Positions 32,301 to 38,669 of a stretch of DNA of 64,000 nucleotides are shown one piece after another. Position 1 is the first letter of the stretch, and each line of letters begins with the position of its first letter. A program made the position numbers and the translations under genes. Under the pieces are notes generated by a model. That model did not search any database and was not told the DNA's origin. It saw only the letters and a list, made by a program, of their open reading frames with translations. Source of the stretch: Ostrinia nubilalis (taxonomy: Eukaryota; Arthropoda; Insecta; Lepidoptera; Crambidae); contig NC_087093.1 in assembly GCF_963855985.1 (NCBI RefSeq), positions 9,307,501 to 9,371,500 of the forward strand. The letters run 5' to 3'.

Positions 32301-34745
32301 TTAAATCAAGTCTTAATACGGTCACGGCTCAAGATTTTTTTGTCCATTTCAGCGTTCTTTTTACTCTTTTGACGTTGCGTTGACAGCTTTTACCTAAATT
32401 CGCGCGGAATATTTTTGTGAAATGGCTCTTAACGTGATTTTTCTTTAAAGTCATATAGGTAATCTACCTATTTAATGTTTCTAGAAAGGCTTTCAATGAT
32501 TAAACTACAATCCATGCTTGGTTAAGTAGCTAACAACAGAAATTAACGCAAGGAGCAGTGACGCAACTCAACGGTCTGCAACATTTCAGAGCGATTTAGG
32601 CGCTTTAGAAATTCACGGTAACTTGGGCTCTTAATATAAACCGGAGCCTAAAACTGGATTCAAATTCAAGGCATAACAGTCTATTCAACCATTGGTTGAA
32701 TTTCGATATTTATTTACACCCTTGCATCACACCAAAGTAGGAATCATTTACAGCCAAACTGTTGAATGACATAACAATAGTCTCGATTGATTAGTTGTCA
32801 AATCTTTTAGAATTGTTTCTCAGATCACCAATCCCAAAGAGAACAGGTTGAAAGATTTTTCCACTTATTTTTTTCTTGTTCCAAACGCTTACAAATGTTG
32901 AATCAAGAAATCTCCACGCAATGGTAATTTTGTGGCCGCCACAGTTTGAGGACACCCGACTCGAATTTAATTCACAATCTGGCAGGATATTGCAACTGAT
33001 CCTAAATGTTCCGTCTCTACGGTAGGTTTTGTTTTAACAAATTCATTTTTAAAGCTGAATATATTTTGAACCTTAACAAAAGTTTTACGAAAATACTTCG
33101 AAGATTTTGTTATCATTTGGTTAAATACACTTACTCGTATATAATCCCCATTTAATAACTTTCTGCTTACTGAAATAAATAAGAAACTCGATTAGCATCG
33201 TGCTGGCAGGTAGAGCTATGCCACATGCATCCTACAAGTCACCTCAATCGGAAATACTTCGATTTGGCACATCACTACGAATCAGAGCCCGACTCGAAAC
33301 GTGTGGGAACCCTGAACGTAACGGTGACCCGGAAAATTAACTCCACCCGGCCCATTACCCGGCCAGCACCCAAGTTGGGAACTTTTCAGGTGTGTTCATA
33401 CATTCAAACACATTTGTAAGACGAATAGATAGCTCTATTAATGCAAATAGCGAAACGAAAAGCGGTAAAGCTCACGATGCAGGCCTTTTAGATGTTAAAG
33501 AGGGGCTTTCAACATAATTTATTCAGATTAGTTATTTGAGCACGCAAATTAGCAACTGGCTTACTAAAATTAATTGGGACGCTTTTGATTGTAATTTATC
33601 AGGCACTTTTATGAAGGTGCTTTCGGTTTATTACTGGCAAATGAATCACTTTGTACACATCAAACAGAGAATGGGCAGCAGCGCTCTCTGAAAAACATCA
33701 ATCTTTTAAACTGCGATCTCCAACCCGCCTGCCTAGCGTGGAGATTATGGCAAAACCCTCCACTATAGTGGAGGAGGCTCATAGTCCAGCAGTGGACTGT
33801 AAAGGGCTGTTGATGATGAAATCACTTTTTATAATTTTCTCATTAAAATTGCATTAAAATGTCCGTTTAATTAAAATTTCAACTTCTGAATTTTGCAAGT
33901 GACCTGCATGTTCAACAATTATTTTAACACGATTACCGTTTTATTTCATTGCTCGTAAAAACTGGTGCAGTAGGTTATTTAGCTGGATAGCTTTGTGTCG
34001 CAGCGCAGGTGGGATAGTATAAACCAAAAGTAAATCCCGTTAGTATGAGTATAAAACAATGCTTATTCTGAGTACAGCCCCAGATGTGGTGAAATTTCTT
34101 AAAGGAAGATCTTGGTGTCGTGGGTTTGTAAGATGACCTCATTGAACAAGTCCTCAATTGCATTATTTTAGAATTATTTAGTCTTTTAAAGGTTCAATCT
34201 TAATACTACTTAACCACATTATTCTAGAGCAGTGTTTTTCAACCTTTTTCATGACGCGACCCCCCAGCATGAAAAAATTTTTTGCGACCCCCCGACCGAT
34301 TGCTTTTTTTCATGCCTTTTACAAAGATGTTGTTAGGCACCAAATTCTTCAATATATACAACATTTATGCATTTGCATAATTAGATTTCGGAGAGATCTA
34401 GCTTTAAACCTTTACTGTTTTTTTACTGAGGTAGTTTTTACGACCTCTCGCGACCTAAAGAGGCTTCGCGACCCCCCAGGGGGTCGCGACCCACAGGTTG
34501 AAAAACACTGTTCTAGAGAATGATAGTAGTACTTACATTGAGCACAGCTCCAGGCGTGGTAAAGTTTCTATAAGGCGGTTTCCTATCTCGAATGTACTGG
34601 AAGATCTTGGTGCCGTGGCGCAGGAAGACGACCTTGTCGAGCAGGTGGTGCGGCACGTCGTGCAGGCAGCGCAGGCGCACCGCCCCCCCGCGCGCCGCCC
34701 ACCGCTCCATCTGCAGCTCCACGCGGACTTCTGTGTGGCCCTTTA
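8219..34745 (-). CDS. beat: Beaten path (Beat)-like two-Ig-domain protein, 5' exon missing
   Basis: The gene is joined on the minus strand from 34745..34537, 24017..23882, 11484..11351, 9543..9327 and 8373..8219. Junction phases are 0, 1, 0 and 1, and each boundary has AG/GT. The in-window product is 282 residues. Ig domain 1 (exons 1-2) ends in SGSYSCEVSLNTPIY, a hallmark of Beat proteins (usually SGRYRCEVS). Ig domain 2 (exons 3-4) has ANCTTAPALPAPHITWFING, close to the family's NCTSAPSKPAAxLTWYIN. Beat proteins are secreted or membrane-attached recognition molecules on neurons, binding Side-family receptors during axon guidance. The C-terminal hydrophobic stretch (ILQALLPLAL) is followed by charged residues, so GPI attachment is uncertain. 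The signal-peptide exon is not found. Introns are about 10.5, 12.4, 1.8 and 1.0 kb. The paralogue within the Beat family cannot be settled by eye. Confidence 0.88.
9327..9543 (-). CDS. beat: Beat-like gene exon, second half of Ig domain 2
   Basis: The acceptor TGTTTTAG precedes ATGTCAGAATTG, read here as an internal codon in phase 0. The donor is TTG followed by GTTAGT, leaving phase 1. Its 72 full codons include WDLYVTVSELYLVATGRLEI then TCVSTI. This fits the strand with the second Ig cysteine, in the place where Beat proteins have LxFxVxxxHFxxGxxxLxCxAxI. GC content is clearly higher than in the flanking introns. Confidence 0.85.
10651..10721. repeat. 11-bp tandem repeat (CTTACACTAAA)x6
   Basis: Six head-to-tail copies start at 10654, with one base change in the fifth (CTTATACTAAA). 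Read on the minus strand, the transcribed strand of the surrounding Beat-like gene, five junctions read GTAAGT, a consensus 5' splice site. The array begins about 60 nt downstream of the donor of the possible alternative exon. Confidence 0.9.
10780..10965 (-). CDS. beat: Possible alternative or cassette exon of the Beat-like gene
   Basis: A 186-bp open segment (62 codons) lies between the acceptor TGTTAATTCCAG and the donor CAG/GTCAGT. It is in phase 0 at both ends, so it could be inserted between the two Ig-2 exons without a frameshift. It begins MDELAAHSHKFRVPMSERNG and is richer in GC than its flanks. Its first codons (M-D-E-L) resemble those of the next exon (M-S-E-L), which would fit a duplicated or mutually exclusive exon. 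It lacks a cysteine equivalent to the second Ig cysteine, so an isoform using it alone would have an incomplete Ig-2 fold. Read-through of its donor gives a stop at 10699. Transcript evidence is needed to decide between exon and chance. Confidence 0.45.
11351..11484 (-). CDS. beat: Beat-like gene exon, first half of Ig domain 2
   Basis: The acceptor is TATCTTCTAG, entered in phase 1, and the donor is AAG/GTAATC, left in phase 0. The 44 full codons read PQKHHPRIDFPTRYLSFGET, then LRANCTTAPALPAPHITWFI, then NGKK. They contain the first cysteine and the core tryptophan of Ig domain 2. The pattern Y-x-x-G-(E/D)-x-L-x-x-NCT-x-A-x-x-x-PA-x-x-x-TW is the most recognisable Beat signature in this window. 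Confidence 0.92.
12524..12682. repeat. Perfect 66-bp inverted repeat (hairpin)
   Basis: 12524-12589 and 12617-12682 are exact reverse complements over 66 bases. The 27-nt loop (12590-12616) holds the 3' end of a tRNA-like unit (GGTTCAATTCCCGCCTTAGG). The right arm is also the sequence that follows each tRNA-like unit in the array, so the left arm is an inverted copy of that spacer. Confidence 0.95.
12840..12912 (+). tRNA. tRNA-like unit, anticodon position GGC (Ala), probably repeat-borne
   Basis: The 73-nt unit folds as a tRNA. Acceptor GTCTAAG pairs with CTTAGGC. The D arm is GCTC-AGTTGGAA-GAGC and the T arm GTGGG-TTCAATT-CCCGC. The A box TAGCTCAGTTGG and B box GGTTCAATTCC match the RNA polymerase III consensus. 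The anticodon stem has one A-G mismatch, and position 33 is C instead of the near-universal U, so decoding is doubtful. It lies in a tandem repeat, which favours a SINE-head or tRNA-pseudogene origin over a working tRNA-Ala. Confidence 0.45.
13139..13211 (+). tRNA. tRNA-like unit, second complete copy
   Basis: The sequence is identical to the unit 299 bp upstream, with the same A box, B box, GGC at the anticodon position and C at position 33. A partial copy (only the T arm and 3' acceptor strand) is at 12590-12612. TTTT runs shortly after the unit could end polymerase III transcription. Confidence 0.45.
13800..14465. other. Intronic spacer with repeat-like fragments
   Basis: A 111-codon frame on the minus strand (14391 to 14056) spans a word ATACAGGGTGTTTGGCGCAT typical of repeat ends, so it is read as a chance frame over repeat sequence. 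No other feature is recognised. Confidence 0.45.
14470..14615. repeat. Cluster of ATCGAT / ACATCGATG words
   Basis: Within about 145 bp the words CATCGAT, ATCGATGT, CATCGATACATCGA and ACATCGATGTATATCGA occur repeatedly on both strands. The density is far above the surroundings and forms many short palindromes. It may be the core of a degraded element or a cluster of binding sites. Confidence 0.6.
15583..15588 (-). promoter_or_regulatory. Candidate poly(A) signal for the serine protease
   Basis: AATAAA on the minus strand lies about 160 nt after the stop codon. It is the first exact hexamer downstream, so it is a plausible but unproven signal. Confidence 0.35.
15749..16627 (-). CDS. Secreted chymotrypsin-fold (S1) serine protease, intronless
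   Basis: The 292-residue protein starts with a signal peptide (MRVIWFLSLLFVVACNA). A pro-region follows to residue 54, then the mature domain from IVGG at 55. Catalytic residues are His100 (TAAHC), Asp147 (NDIAVL) and Ser244 (GDSGGP). Cysteine pairs expected of the fold are 85-101, 216-230 and 240-270. The residue equivalent to chymotrypsin 189 is Gly238 and that of 226 is Ser276, so specificity is not trypsin-like; chymotrypsin-, elastase- or collagenase-like activity is likelier. The residue before IVGG is Pro54, not Arg or Lys, which is unusual for a zymogen. The gene is a single exon inside a Beat-like intron on the same strand, with its own TATA box. Family and fold are certain; a digestive role is inferred from similar lepidopteran proteins. 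Confidence 0.95.
   Translation of the reverse strand: MRVIWFLSLLFVVACNASEDGSNAYYQEGYHQSVGIKDAASRKRYEDQIMALGPIVGGVIAQVAAHPYLVGILIDVIGMPSQSACGGSLISASRILTAAHCWNDGRFQAWRFTAVLGSPFLFHGGLRLFPHGIAVHPNYDKRTLANDIAVLYLPGNVPLSSSIQPIRLPHGALLNHDLTGAWSVASGYGRYSDAVSPTTNTMARFVSLQVISLDQCRGVFGNAVLDSNICTNGYGGVGICRGDSGGPLTVTYHGEKILVGVSSFVARYGCELGFPSVFARVTSFMDWIQRHM
16650..16655 (-). promoter_or_regulatory. Initiator (CCAGTG), predicted start of the protease mRNA
   Basis: Minus-strand CCAGTG is one base from the arthropod initiator TCAGT. It places A(+1) at 16653, 29 nt after the first T of the TATA box. The implied 5' UTR is about 25 nt. Confidence 0.5.
16675..16682 (-). promoter_or_regulatory. TATA box (TATAAAAG) of the serine protease gene
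   Basis: A perfect TATAAAAG on the minus strand lies 48 nt before the ATG, at the right distance from the initiator. This argues that the intronless protease copy has a functional promoter of its own. Confidence 0.7.
16921..17040 (+). mobile_element. 120-bp MITE of the AAGGCTGGGTTGCACCA family, copy 1
   Basis: It shares the order CATCTTACTTTAACTTTGAC, AAAAATCTGTCAAACTCCAT, ACAAAAAGCACCGGTTAT, GTTATAGTTACGGTCAA and GGTGGTGCAACTCAGCCTAA with two copies at 57.8 and 58.1 kb. The ends are inverted repeats (TTAAGGCTGGGTTGCACCA type), here somewhat worn on the left. It has no coding capacity. Confidence 0.8.
17781..17865 (-). repeat. tRNA-derived fragment related to the 12.6-kb array
   Basis: Read on the minus strand it contains GTGGTTCGATTCCCACCTTA (B box GGTTCGATTCC) and then GGCAATTCGATTTTTTCAAG, which is the same T arm, 3' acceptor and tail as the array at 12.6-13.2 kb. 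Upstream of this the minus strand has GCGTTAAGACTTAAGAGTCG, which recalls a different anticodon arm. It looks like an older, dispersed SINE-type copy. Confidence 0.6.
17870..20030. other. Intronic AT-rich sequence, no gene seen
   Basis: No coding frame, RNA gene or repeat with definable ends is seen in this part of the 12.4-kb Beat-like intron. Confidence 0.5.
20035..20587. mobile_element. Foldback element with ~210-bp arms
   Basis: Left arm (about 20035-20260) and right arm (about 20345-20587) are inverted copies. They share TGACATGTATACCTCTAAAC, ACTGAGTTACGAGCGTTAGA, GAAGTTTGATGATTTACATA, AATCAAAAAACAAGGTTTGG-like sequence and GCGTCTTTTTTTT. The right arm has an extra TTGCGCGCAAAAAGC-like insert near the centre. 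The centre of about 85 bp is unique. It has no coding capacity. Confidence 0.8.
22166..22350. mobile_element. 185-bp MITE (AGGCTGATTTACACG ends)
   Basis: It begins AGGCTGATTTACACGCATTA and ends TAATACGTGTAAATCAGCCT, an inverted repeat of about 30 bp. Both sides are flanked by TAC, a possible 3-bp target duplication as made by PIF/Harbinger-type elements. The interior has no coding frame. Confidence 0.8.
22360..23881. other. Intronic sequence, no gene seen
   Basis: This is the start of the 12.4-kb Beat-like intron, directly 3' (in gene sense) of the Ig-1 exon. No further exon, RNA gene or defined repeat is recognised. Confidence 0.5.
23882..24017 (-). CDS. beat: Beat-like gene exon, second half of Ig domain 1
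   Basis: The acceptor TTTTTTTGCAG is entered in phase 0, and the donor TTTTCC/GTGAGT leaves phase 1. It encodes ISLATENSIILQNLDFAASG, then SYSCEVSLNTPIYTKASSGK, then QLTVF. The S-G-x-Y-x-C-E-V-S motif with the downstream P-x-(F/Y)-x-T/K is the Beat form of the Ig F-strand cysteine region. It joins in frame to exons on both sides. Confidence 0.93.
24095..24243 (-). mobile_element. RTE-type LINE 3' end (fragment)
   Basis: The minus strand encodes TRWTNDIIKVAGKRWTQAAT and NRVTWKALGEAYV, the C-terminal end of an RTE-clade reverse transcriptase. This is followed by a stop and a (GAT)n tail, seen on the plus strand as TTCATCATCATCATC. It is a 5'-truncated copy, typical of LINE insertion. Confidence 0.8.
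24644..24884 (+). mobile_element. Short Helitron-like element
   Basis: It starts TCTACTAATATCATTACGTA and ends GCGAAGCCGTGGGCAAAAG then CTAG before T. The TC start, the CTAG end followed by T, and the short GC hairpin before the end match non-autonomous Helitrons common in Lepidoptera. The exact 5' boundary is uncertain because the base before TC is T, not A. Confidence 0.65.
25540..26656 (+). repeat. 280-bp tandem repeat, about four units
   Basis: The word AGTCATTCGTAGAGTTGCAG starts at 25821, 26101 and (two changes) 26381, exactly 280 bp apart. Units contain GATCGAGGTAGTTCATTAAG, AATGACCTGGAAGTGGGGTC, GACCTGTTACACCCTGTGAG and TCATGCAACCACTACCGTAC. The first unit is more diverged, and the array ends at TTCCTAATCGATTTTG. 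A lone fragment with GGTCGACCTGTTACGCCCCT lies at about 27360-27425. No protein role is inferred from the short frames within it. Confidence 0.95.
26750..26880. mobile_element. 131-bp MITE (GTCAAATAGTTCGTRACA ends)
   Basis: Arms of about 45 bp share GTCAAATAGTTCGT and, less exactly, ACACCCAAAATAGCCAAAA. The right end reads GTTACGAACTATTTGACGCT. TA follows the right end directly, in line with a Tc1/mariner-type target, but the left flank is not clear. Confidence 0.65.
27430..29640. other. Intronic sequence, no gene seen
   Basis: This lies within the 10.5-kb Beat-like intron. A GC-richer patch at 29515-29640 (GCGCGAGCGCCCGTC, CCCGCCGTGACGTTTACG) leads into the SINE fragment and may belong to the same repeat. 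No exon is recognised. Confidence 0.45.
29645..29765 (+). mobile_element. tRNA-derived SINE, worn copy
   Basis: It matches the SINE at 63574-63690 through CTATGCCGAGAGG, a damaged B-box region, then GAGCAGAAATTGAAATGATG, TTTTAATTTCTTTGACGG and TCTGGGTGT. The 5' tRNA part is mostly lost. An AT-rich tail follows. Confidence 0.7.
29947..31345 (+). mobile_element. Non-autonomous Helitron, ~1.4 kb
   Basis: The 5' end TCTATACTAATAAAAGAGGA is preceded by A, then (TTTG)n and GGCAATAGGCTCCGAAAA follow. The 3' end is GTCGCGGGCAAAAAG then CTAG before T. This is the A|TC...CTAG|T arrangement of Helitrons, with the lepidopteran 5' motif. There is no Rep/helicase frame. The interior (about 30360-31150) is less AT-rich and may be captured or older inserted sequence. 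Confidence 0.7.
31360..31800 (-). mobile_element. Helitron-like element, opposite orientation, interrupted
   Basis: Plus-strand TTGCCCGCGGCTTCACCCGC at the left and CAAACTTTCGTATTTATAAT at the right are the two ends of the element also seen at 51487-51656. The shared inner part is TTTCATCAAAATCTGTTCAG and ACATCCAGACATCCACACAA. About 240 bp of extra sequence (31440-31680) separates the halves here. Confidence 0.6.
31981..32214 (+). repeat. 117-bp tandem duplication
   Basis: Two adjacent copies start AGGGTCCGATGATGGAGCTG at 31981 and at 32098. Each includes CACTATGTGACTGTCTTTAT and ends ATTCGTGTTTCATTAT. They are nearly identical, with only a few differences in T and AT runs. Confidence 0.9.
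32290..33730. other. Intronic sequence, no exon confirmed
   Basis: A GC-richer block at 33225-33395 (AACGTAACGGTGACCCGG, CCGGCCAGCACCC) has open frames on both strands but no family match, and its style is that of dispersed repeats. Nothing else is recognised. Confidence 0.4.
33735..33822 (+). mobile_element. LINE 3'-end fragment
   Basis: The sequence GGAGGAGGCTCATAGTCCAG, CAGTGGACTGTAAAGGGCTG and the tail TTGATGATGA match the form of lepidopteran LINE 3' ends (a GGAGGAGGC..CCAGCAGTGG..GGCTGATGATG pattern). Only the extreme 3' end is present. Confidence 0.6.
34230..34510. mobile_element. hAT MITE (CAGTGTTTTTCAACC ends), copy 2
   Basis: This 281-bp element has ends CAGTGTTTTTCAACCTTTTTC and GGTTGAAAAACACTG. 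A perfect 8-bp target duplication TTCTAGAG flanks it (34222-34229 and 34511-34518). Inner blocks are GCGACCCCCCAGCATG, GCGACCCCCCGACCG and AGGGGGTCGCGACCCAC. Central TA in the duplication fits Buster-type hAT elements. Its right duplication ends 18 bp from the splice donor of the first known Beat-like exon. Confidence 0.95.
34537..34745 (-). CDS. beat: Beat-like gene exon, first half of Ig domain 1
   Basis: The acceptor is CTTCCTTTGTCCCCAG, entered in phase 1, and the donor is CTCAAT/GTAAGT, left in phase 0. The 69 full codons include GHTEVRVELQMERWAARGGA, VRLRCLHDVPHHLLDKVVFL and RHGTKIFQYI, and end NFTTPGAVLN. This corresponds to Beat's first Ig cysteine and the LYSVKWYKxxxEFxRY region. Here the core tryptophan position is Phe. 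GC content is very high compared with the flanks. A signal-peptide exon must lie 5' of it, but none was recognised up to 64 kb. Confidence 0.9.
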
Positions 34746-34779
34746 CTGGGGACAAAGGAAGCACATGTTGGAGTTATAA

Positions 34780-37700
34780 AGAAGACTGGGTTCACGCACA
34801 TGTTACGTTTATAGTAGAAGAGAGAAAATGATTTGGACTTGGTCGTTCTTGGGAACATTCAATATTAATAGTTTAGCCTTGCTTGCACTACAAAGGTATC
34901 ACATGTTAGATTTAGATAAGAAGAGAAAATCTGGTATACTTGGGAACATTTGGTAGGTAATGGAAACTGATGAGCTTTCTTTTTCTCTTACTTGCGCCGA
35001 TATTTTATCCGTTCAAATGTGAAAGACAAAGGTTGGTTTGGTAGAAAATGAGTTTCTTCAACTTGGAAAATTTGTGACTGGCATCAAAATTTGGAAGTTT
35101 ATTTTTTATTTTCTTCTAGAAAATGTATTTAACGATGAGTTAAATAAAAGATGAAAAAAAATCCTCACTAAATAGGCCTATCTACGTGTCGTGCTTCGTG
35201 GATTTAAAGTCACCATATTGTTGCTGGCAATAAAGTGCGTCCAATTGAATTATAGCCACCGTTAGTCAAACAAGTAGGTTTTGCGGGCAAAGTCATGAAT
35301 CACGACATTATTATAAGCACTAAATGCTACTAGAGAGTTTACAACAAACTGTACCTACGAACCTAGTCAAAAGTTACATAGGAGTTAGTAAGTGCCTCTA
35401 AGCGAACCAACTCATACGCGAACTGGGAGCTTACCAGATTCACTAAAACAGTTAATTTTGCATATATGTGTGTGTGTGCTGGAACCTATTTCAATAACTG
35501 GTAAACTCTGTTAGTACCCACTGAAACGTGTAGCAGTGAATTTCAGTAGATTTCGTTTGCAGGCTATAAATGAGTCCTTTGTTAACGCATTGAAGTAAAA
35601 ATTACCAAAATAATAAGATATGAAGACTTGTGGACATATTTTCCTATTGTTTCGTAATGTTAGTATTAGAGAAGTAAAAACTCCCAACTCAACCACTGTA
35701 AATGGTCTCCACCTGAAAAGGTACTTCAGTGAATAACTTCAAATTACATGCAGCACCGTGTGTAAGATTCTCTCTGCATTTTGCAAGGTTGCCACGTCCT
35801 AGACTTGTAGTATACAATTTGTCGCGAATTTTTCGTGCAGTTTGCTGACATATATTGTAAAATCTGGCGCAATTTCCCGGAAACGTAAATGTAATCTGGA
35901 GTTTTAACTGTCCTTAACTTTATTTTAGAGAATCGTGGAAAAATGCTTTACCTTTCCATTTTGCGAGAAGCTAATTTTGTGACTCTGTGGCCAGACTTTT
36001 ATTTTCTTCTCAAAATAGAAGCTTTTCTTGCTAATAAAATTCACTATGATATTAATTGTGTTAATAAAAATAATTTATCCTCCGACGTTTATTTAATAGA
36101 TTCCCTTTTTACTGACACAAGTTTTTATTTTTATACCTGCTTTGAAATTGGAAACAGTAAATTCAATAACAATATCGCAAGTATCCGATACTACTCACAT
36201 TTCTTTTATCTTCGACTTCTGCTTCATACTCCTCGTACTGAATGCATATTTAATTTTGAAAAGAAATGCAAGTTTACCTTCTGTTTAACATAAATATGAT
36301 GTTACATACAACCAGAACAAGGCTAAAGTAGCGTAAAAGTCTAAGAAGAGCAGACGTACCTATTTCTACAAAAGCATTTAGTGATATATGACTTCGAAAG
36401 AGAAGAATTTTAATTAATAAAGATAAATGAGGCGACCTACGCCATACGTAAACGACATACTATAATAATTACTGGCATCCTAAGCATCAAAAGCTGAAAA
36501 GTGGATAGCATATTTTCAGGAAACTTCAGTTGATATTTTTTGCAAATTTTCATAACAGACTCTTTTCCCATTGAGCTCACTGGAAAATTACACAACAGTG
36601 TTTGTACAAATATAAAATGTAAGAGGAACATCACCCCATCTATGTCATCTAGGTAAGTTCCATTACAACCTGCCGCGCACATTTCACGCGGCGCGGCTCG
36701 TCGCAGGACGCGTTCTGTCCTTTTTTATGACCTTTGTCACGTTTTTCAGATATTGCCTCAGCTCGCTTCTGTTTTCGCGATCAAAGGAAACCCTCGCTGT
36801 TTTGCCATGTAAAAAGTGACAGTACATTTGAAATTCAACTCTTTTTATATGGGGCTGGAGTGCAGGCCACGTGTCGCCGCGCGGTGTAGGCACAGTTCTC
36901 CGGTGCGCTTTTGTATACTCGAGTTCTATGACACGTTTTTATTTTCAATTGTTGTGTACCATCAAATTGATTGTGGGAGATAAATGACTAAAAGACAGTG
37001 CAATAACTCTGTGAGAAACCAATCGGCTACACCATTTATGCCTTAGTGTTATAACGTTGCTATACGAAGACTGGCTCCTATTTTCAATTTAGCGATCCAA
37101 GTATTCTAGCAAGGCATAACGAATAAAACCTAAGAAAATAGGTGCGCAGAAAATATTTAGTCGGATAATGAAGGTTACTGAAAACGTGACATATTTCAGA
37201 CACGTTTTGTATATTAATAAACTTTCTTAATACAAACAGGGGAAGACTGAAGACGATGAAATATAATGTGCAATCCAGTGAAATGGCGGCGCGTTCGTAA
37301 AAAAGCTCGCATCCTTCTTGCGTGCCATAAACCATTCCAGCAGTTTTATCGTTTGCACGTTTTATGACTTTCACCGCTACAATGCAACATTCCAGTTGGT
37401 ATACCAGGGGCATAAACATTCAATATTGCAAGATTTCTTACTTATTACCTGCCTTTACACTACTCAATGAATGAGAAAATTGGTCTGACAACTTGGGTAT
37501 TTGAACTTTATTTGCTTAACTTTTTAATTTGTAAATATTTTTCCTGGAAATCCTGGAGCAACTTTTAATACGCCATAACTCTTTAAGAAGAAACATTTAT
37601 AGCATTGTCTAATTAAGACAATACTTTGAACTTTTTTGAATTTATAATTCATTCAAGAATTTACTAGGTTAAATATTCTATTCGTAGCCAAGCTAGCTTT

Positions 37701-38280
37701 TGTCTAGAAAAATTATGATCAAACGCGGAGTGTGCTGCCAAGAAGCATTTATTTTATTTATGCTTTTGCCGCGAAATACATAATGGAAGTGCTTTATTCA
37801 GTCGTCTAGTTCTATGACTTCTTTAGATAGAGCTAACTTTGCGTTTATTTTTGTCTACGTTCGCGAGGGTAATTATAATAAGTTACAATAAATGTCTGCC
37901 CCATGACAGCGTAACTGTGAAAGAGAGCCCGATTTTTCATTACCGAAATGTGAGGCAACAGAGCGGACAAAAAGTCGTATGTGTCCAATATAATAATGTC
38001 CTTCTAGTGTGCAGGCAAAAGGTCCGATGTTGTTCATGGCCAAAGAACAATGGGTAATGTTACACGCAGGATCGTACTGTTGCTACGGACGAATATAGGC
38101 ACGTTTGATATTAGAAAATTACGTGTTTTATGTTATGGGCTAATTCCTTGCGGTAATATTAATTTAATATTACGAAACTACAAGTCTACATTACGAAAGT
38201 TGTTATTGTTTAATGCAGACGATTAATATTGGTCATGAGTTATTTTATTATAGGTACCTTACCTAAGTATCAAATACTTT
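34780..38280. other. 5' flank or first intron of the Beat-like gene, no exon recognised
   Basis: Several short frames exist, including GC-rich minus-strand ones around 36660-36890, but none shows a clean signal peptide followed by a phase-1 donor. No defined repeat is seen except microsatellite-like GTGTGTGTGTG near 35470. Confidence 0.45.
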
Positions 38281-38299
38281 TGACTTGAGACACTGCGGT

Positions 38300-38660
38300 A
38301 TTTCGGACGTGAGAATTTCGCGAAGCTTCCCGAACGCTGCCCAGCCGAGTTGGATTCGACGAGGAGTACCATAGGAGAACCAGAGTGACTGACATAGCCC
38401 GCAGAATCGCTAAAATCAAGTGGCAGTGGGCGGGGCACATAGCTCGAAGAGCTGATGGCCGCTGGGGCAGGAAAGTTCTTGAGTGGCGACCACGAGCTGG
38501 AAGACGTAGCGTGGACAGGCCTCCCACTAGGTGGATCGACAACCGACGACGACGGGGTACGTGGATGCAAGCGGCGCAGGACCGGTCTTTGTGGAAATCC
38601 TTGGGGGAGGCCTTTTTCCAGCAGTGGACGTCTTTCGGCTGAAACGAACGAACGAACCTA
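38300..38660 (+). mobile_element. RTE-type LINE 3' end with reverse transcriptase C-terminus
   Basis: The open frame reads EYHRRTRVTDIARRIAKIKW, QWAGHIARRADGRWGRKVLE, PPTRWIDNRRRRGTWMQAAQ, DRSLWKSLGEAFFQQWTSFG and stop. The IKWQWAGHIAR and PTRWxDD/N..W.xxAxDRxxWxxLGEAxxQQWTS motifs are standard for the C-terminus of RTE-clade ORF2. A (GAAC)n tail follows the stop. It is 5'-truncated and cannot move by itself. Confidence 0.88.
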
Positions 38661-38669
38661 AGTATCCTA

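Noticed and set aside
33225..33419. GC-richer plus-strand frame with a possible GT donor
   Set aside because: It is open on both strands, has no motif and resembles dispersed repeat sequence.
34592..34831. Plus-strand open frames at 34.5-34.8 kb
   Set aside because: They mirror the GC-rich minus-strand Ig exon 34537-34745.
36437..36893. Minus-strand frames as a possible first Beat-like exon
   Set aside because: The hydrophobic stretch is not at the N-terminus in a signal-peptide arrangement, and no phase-1 donor follows it.
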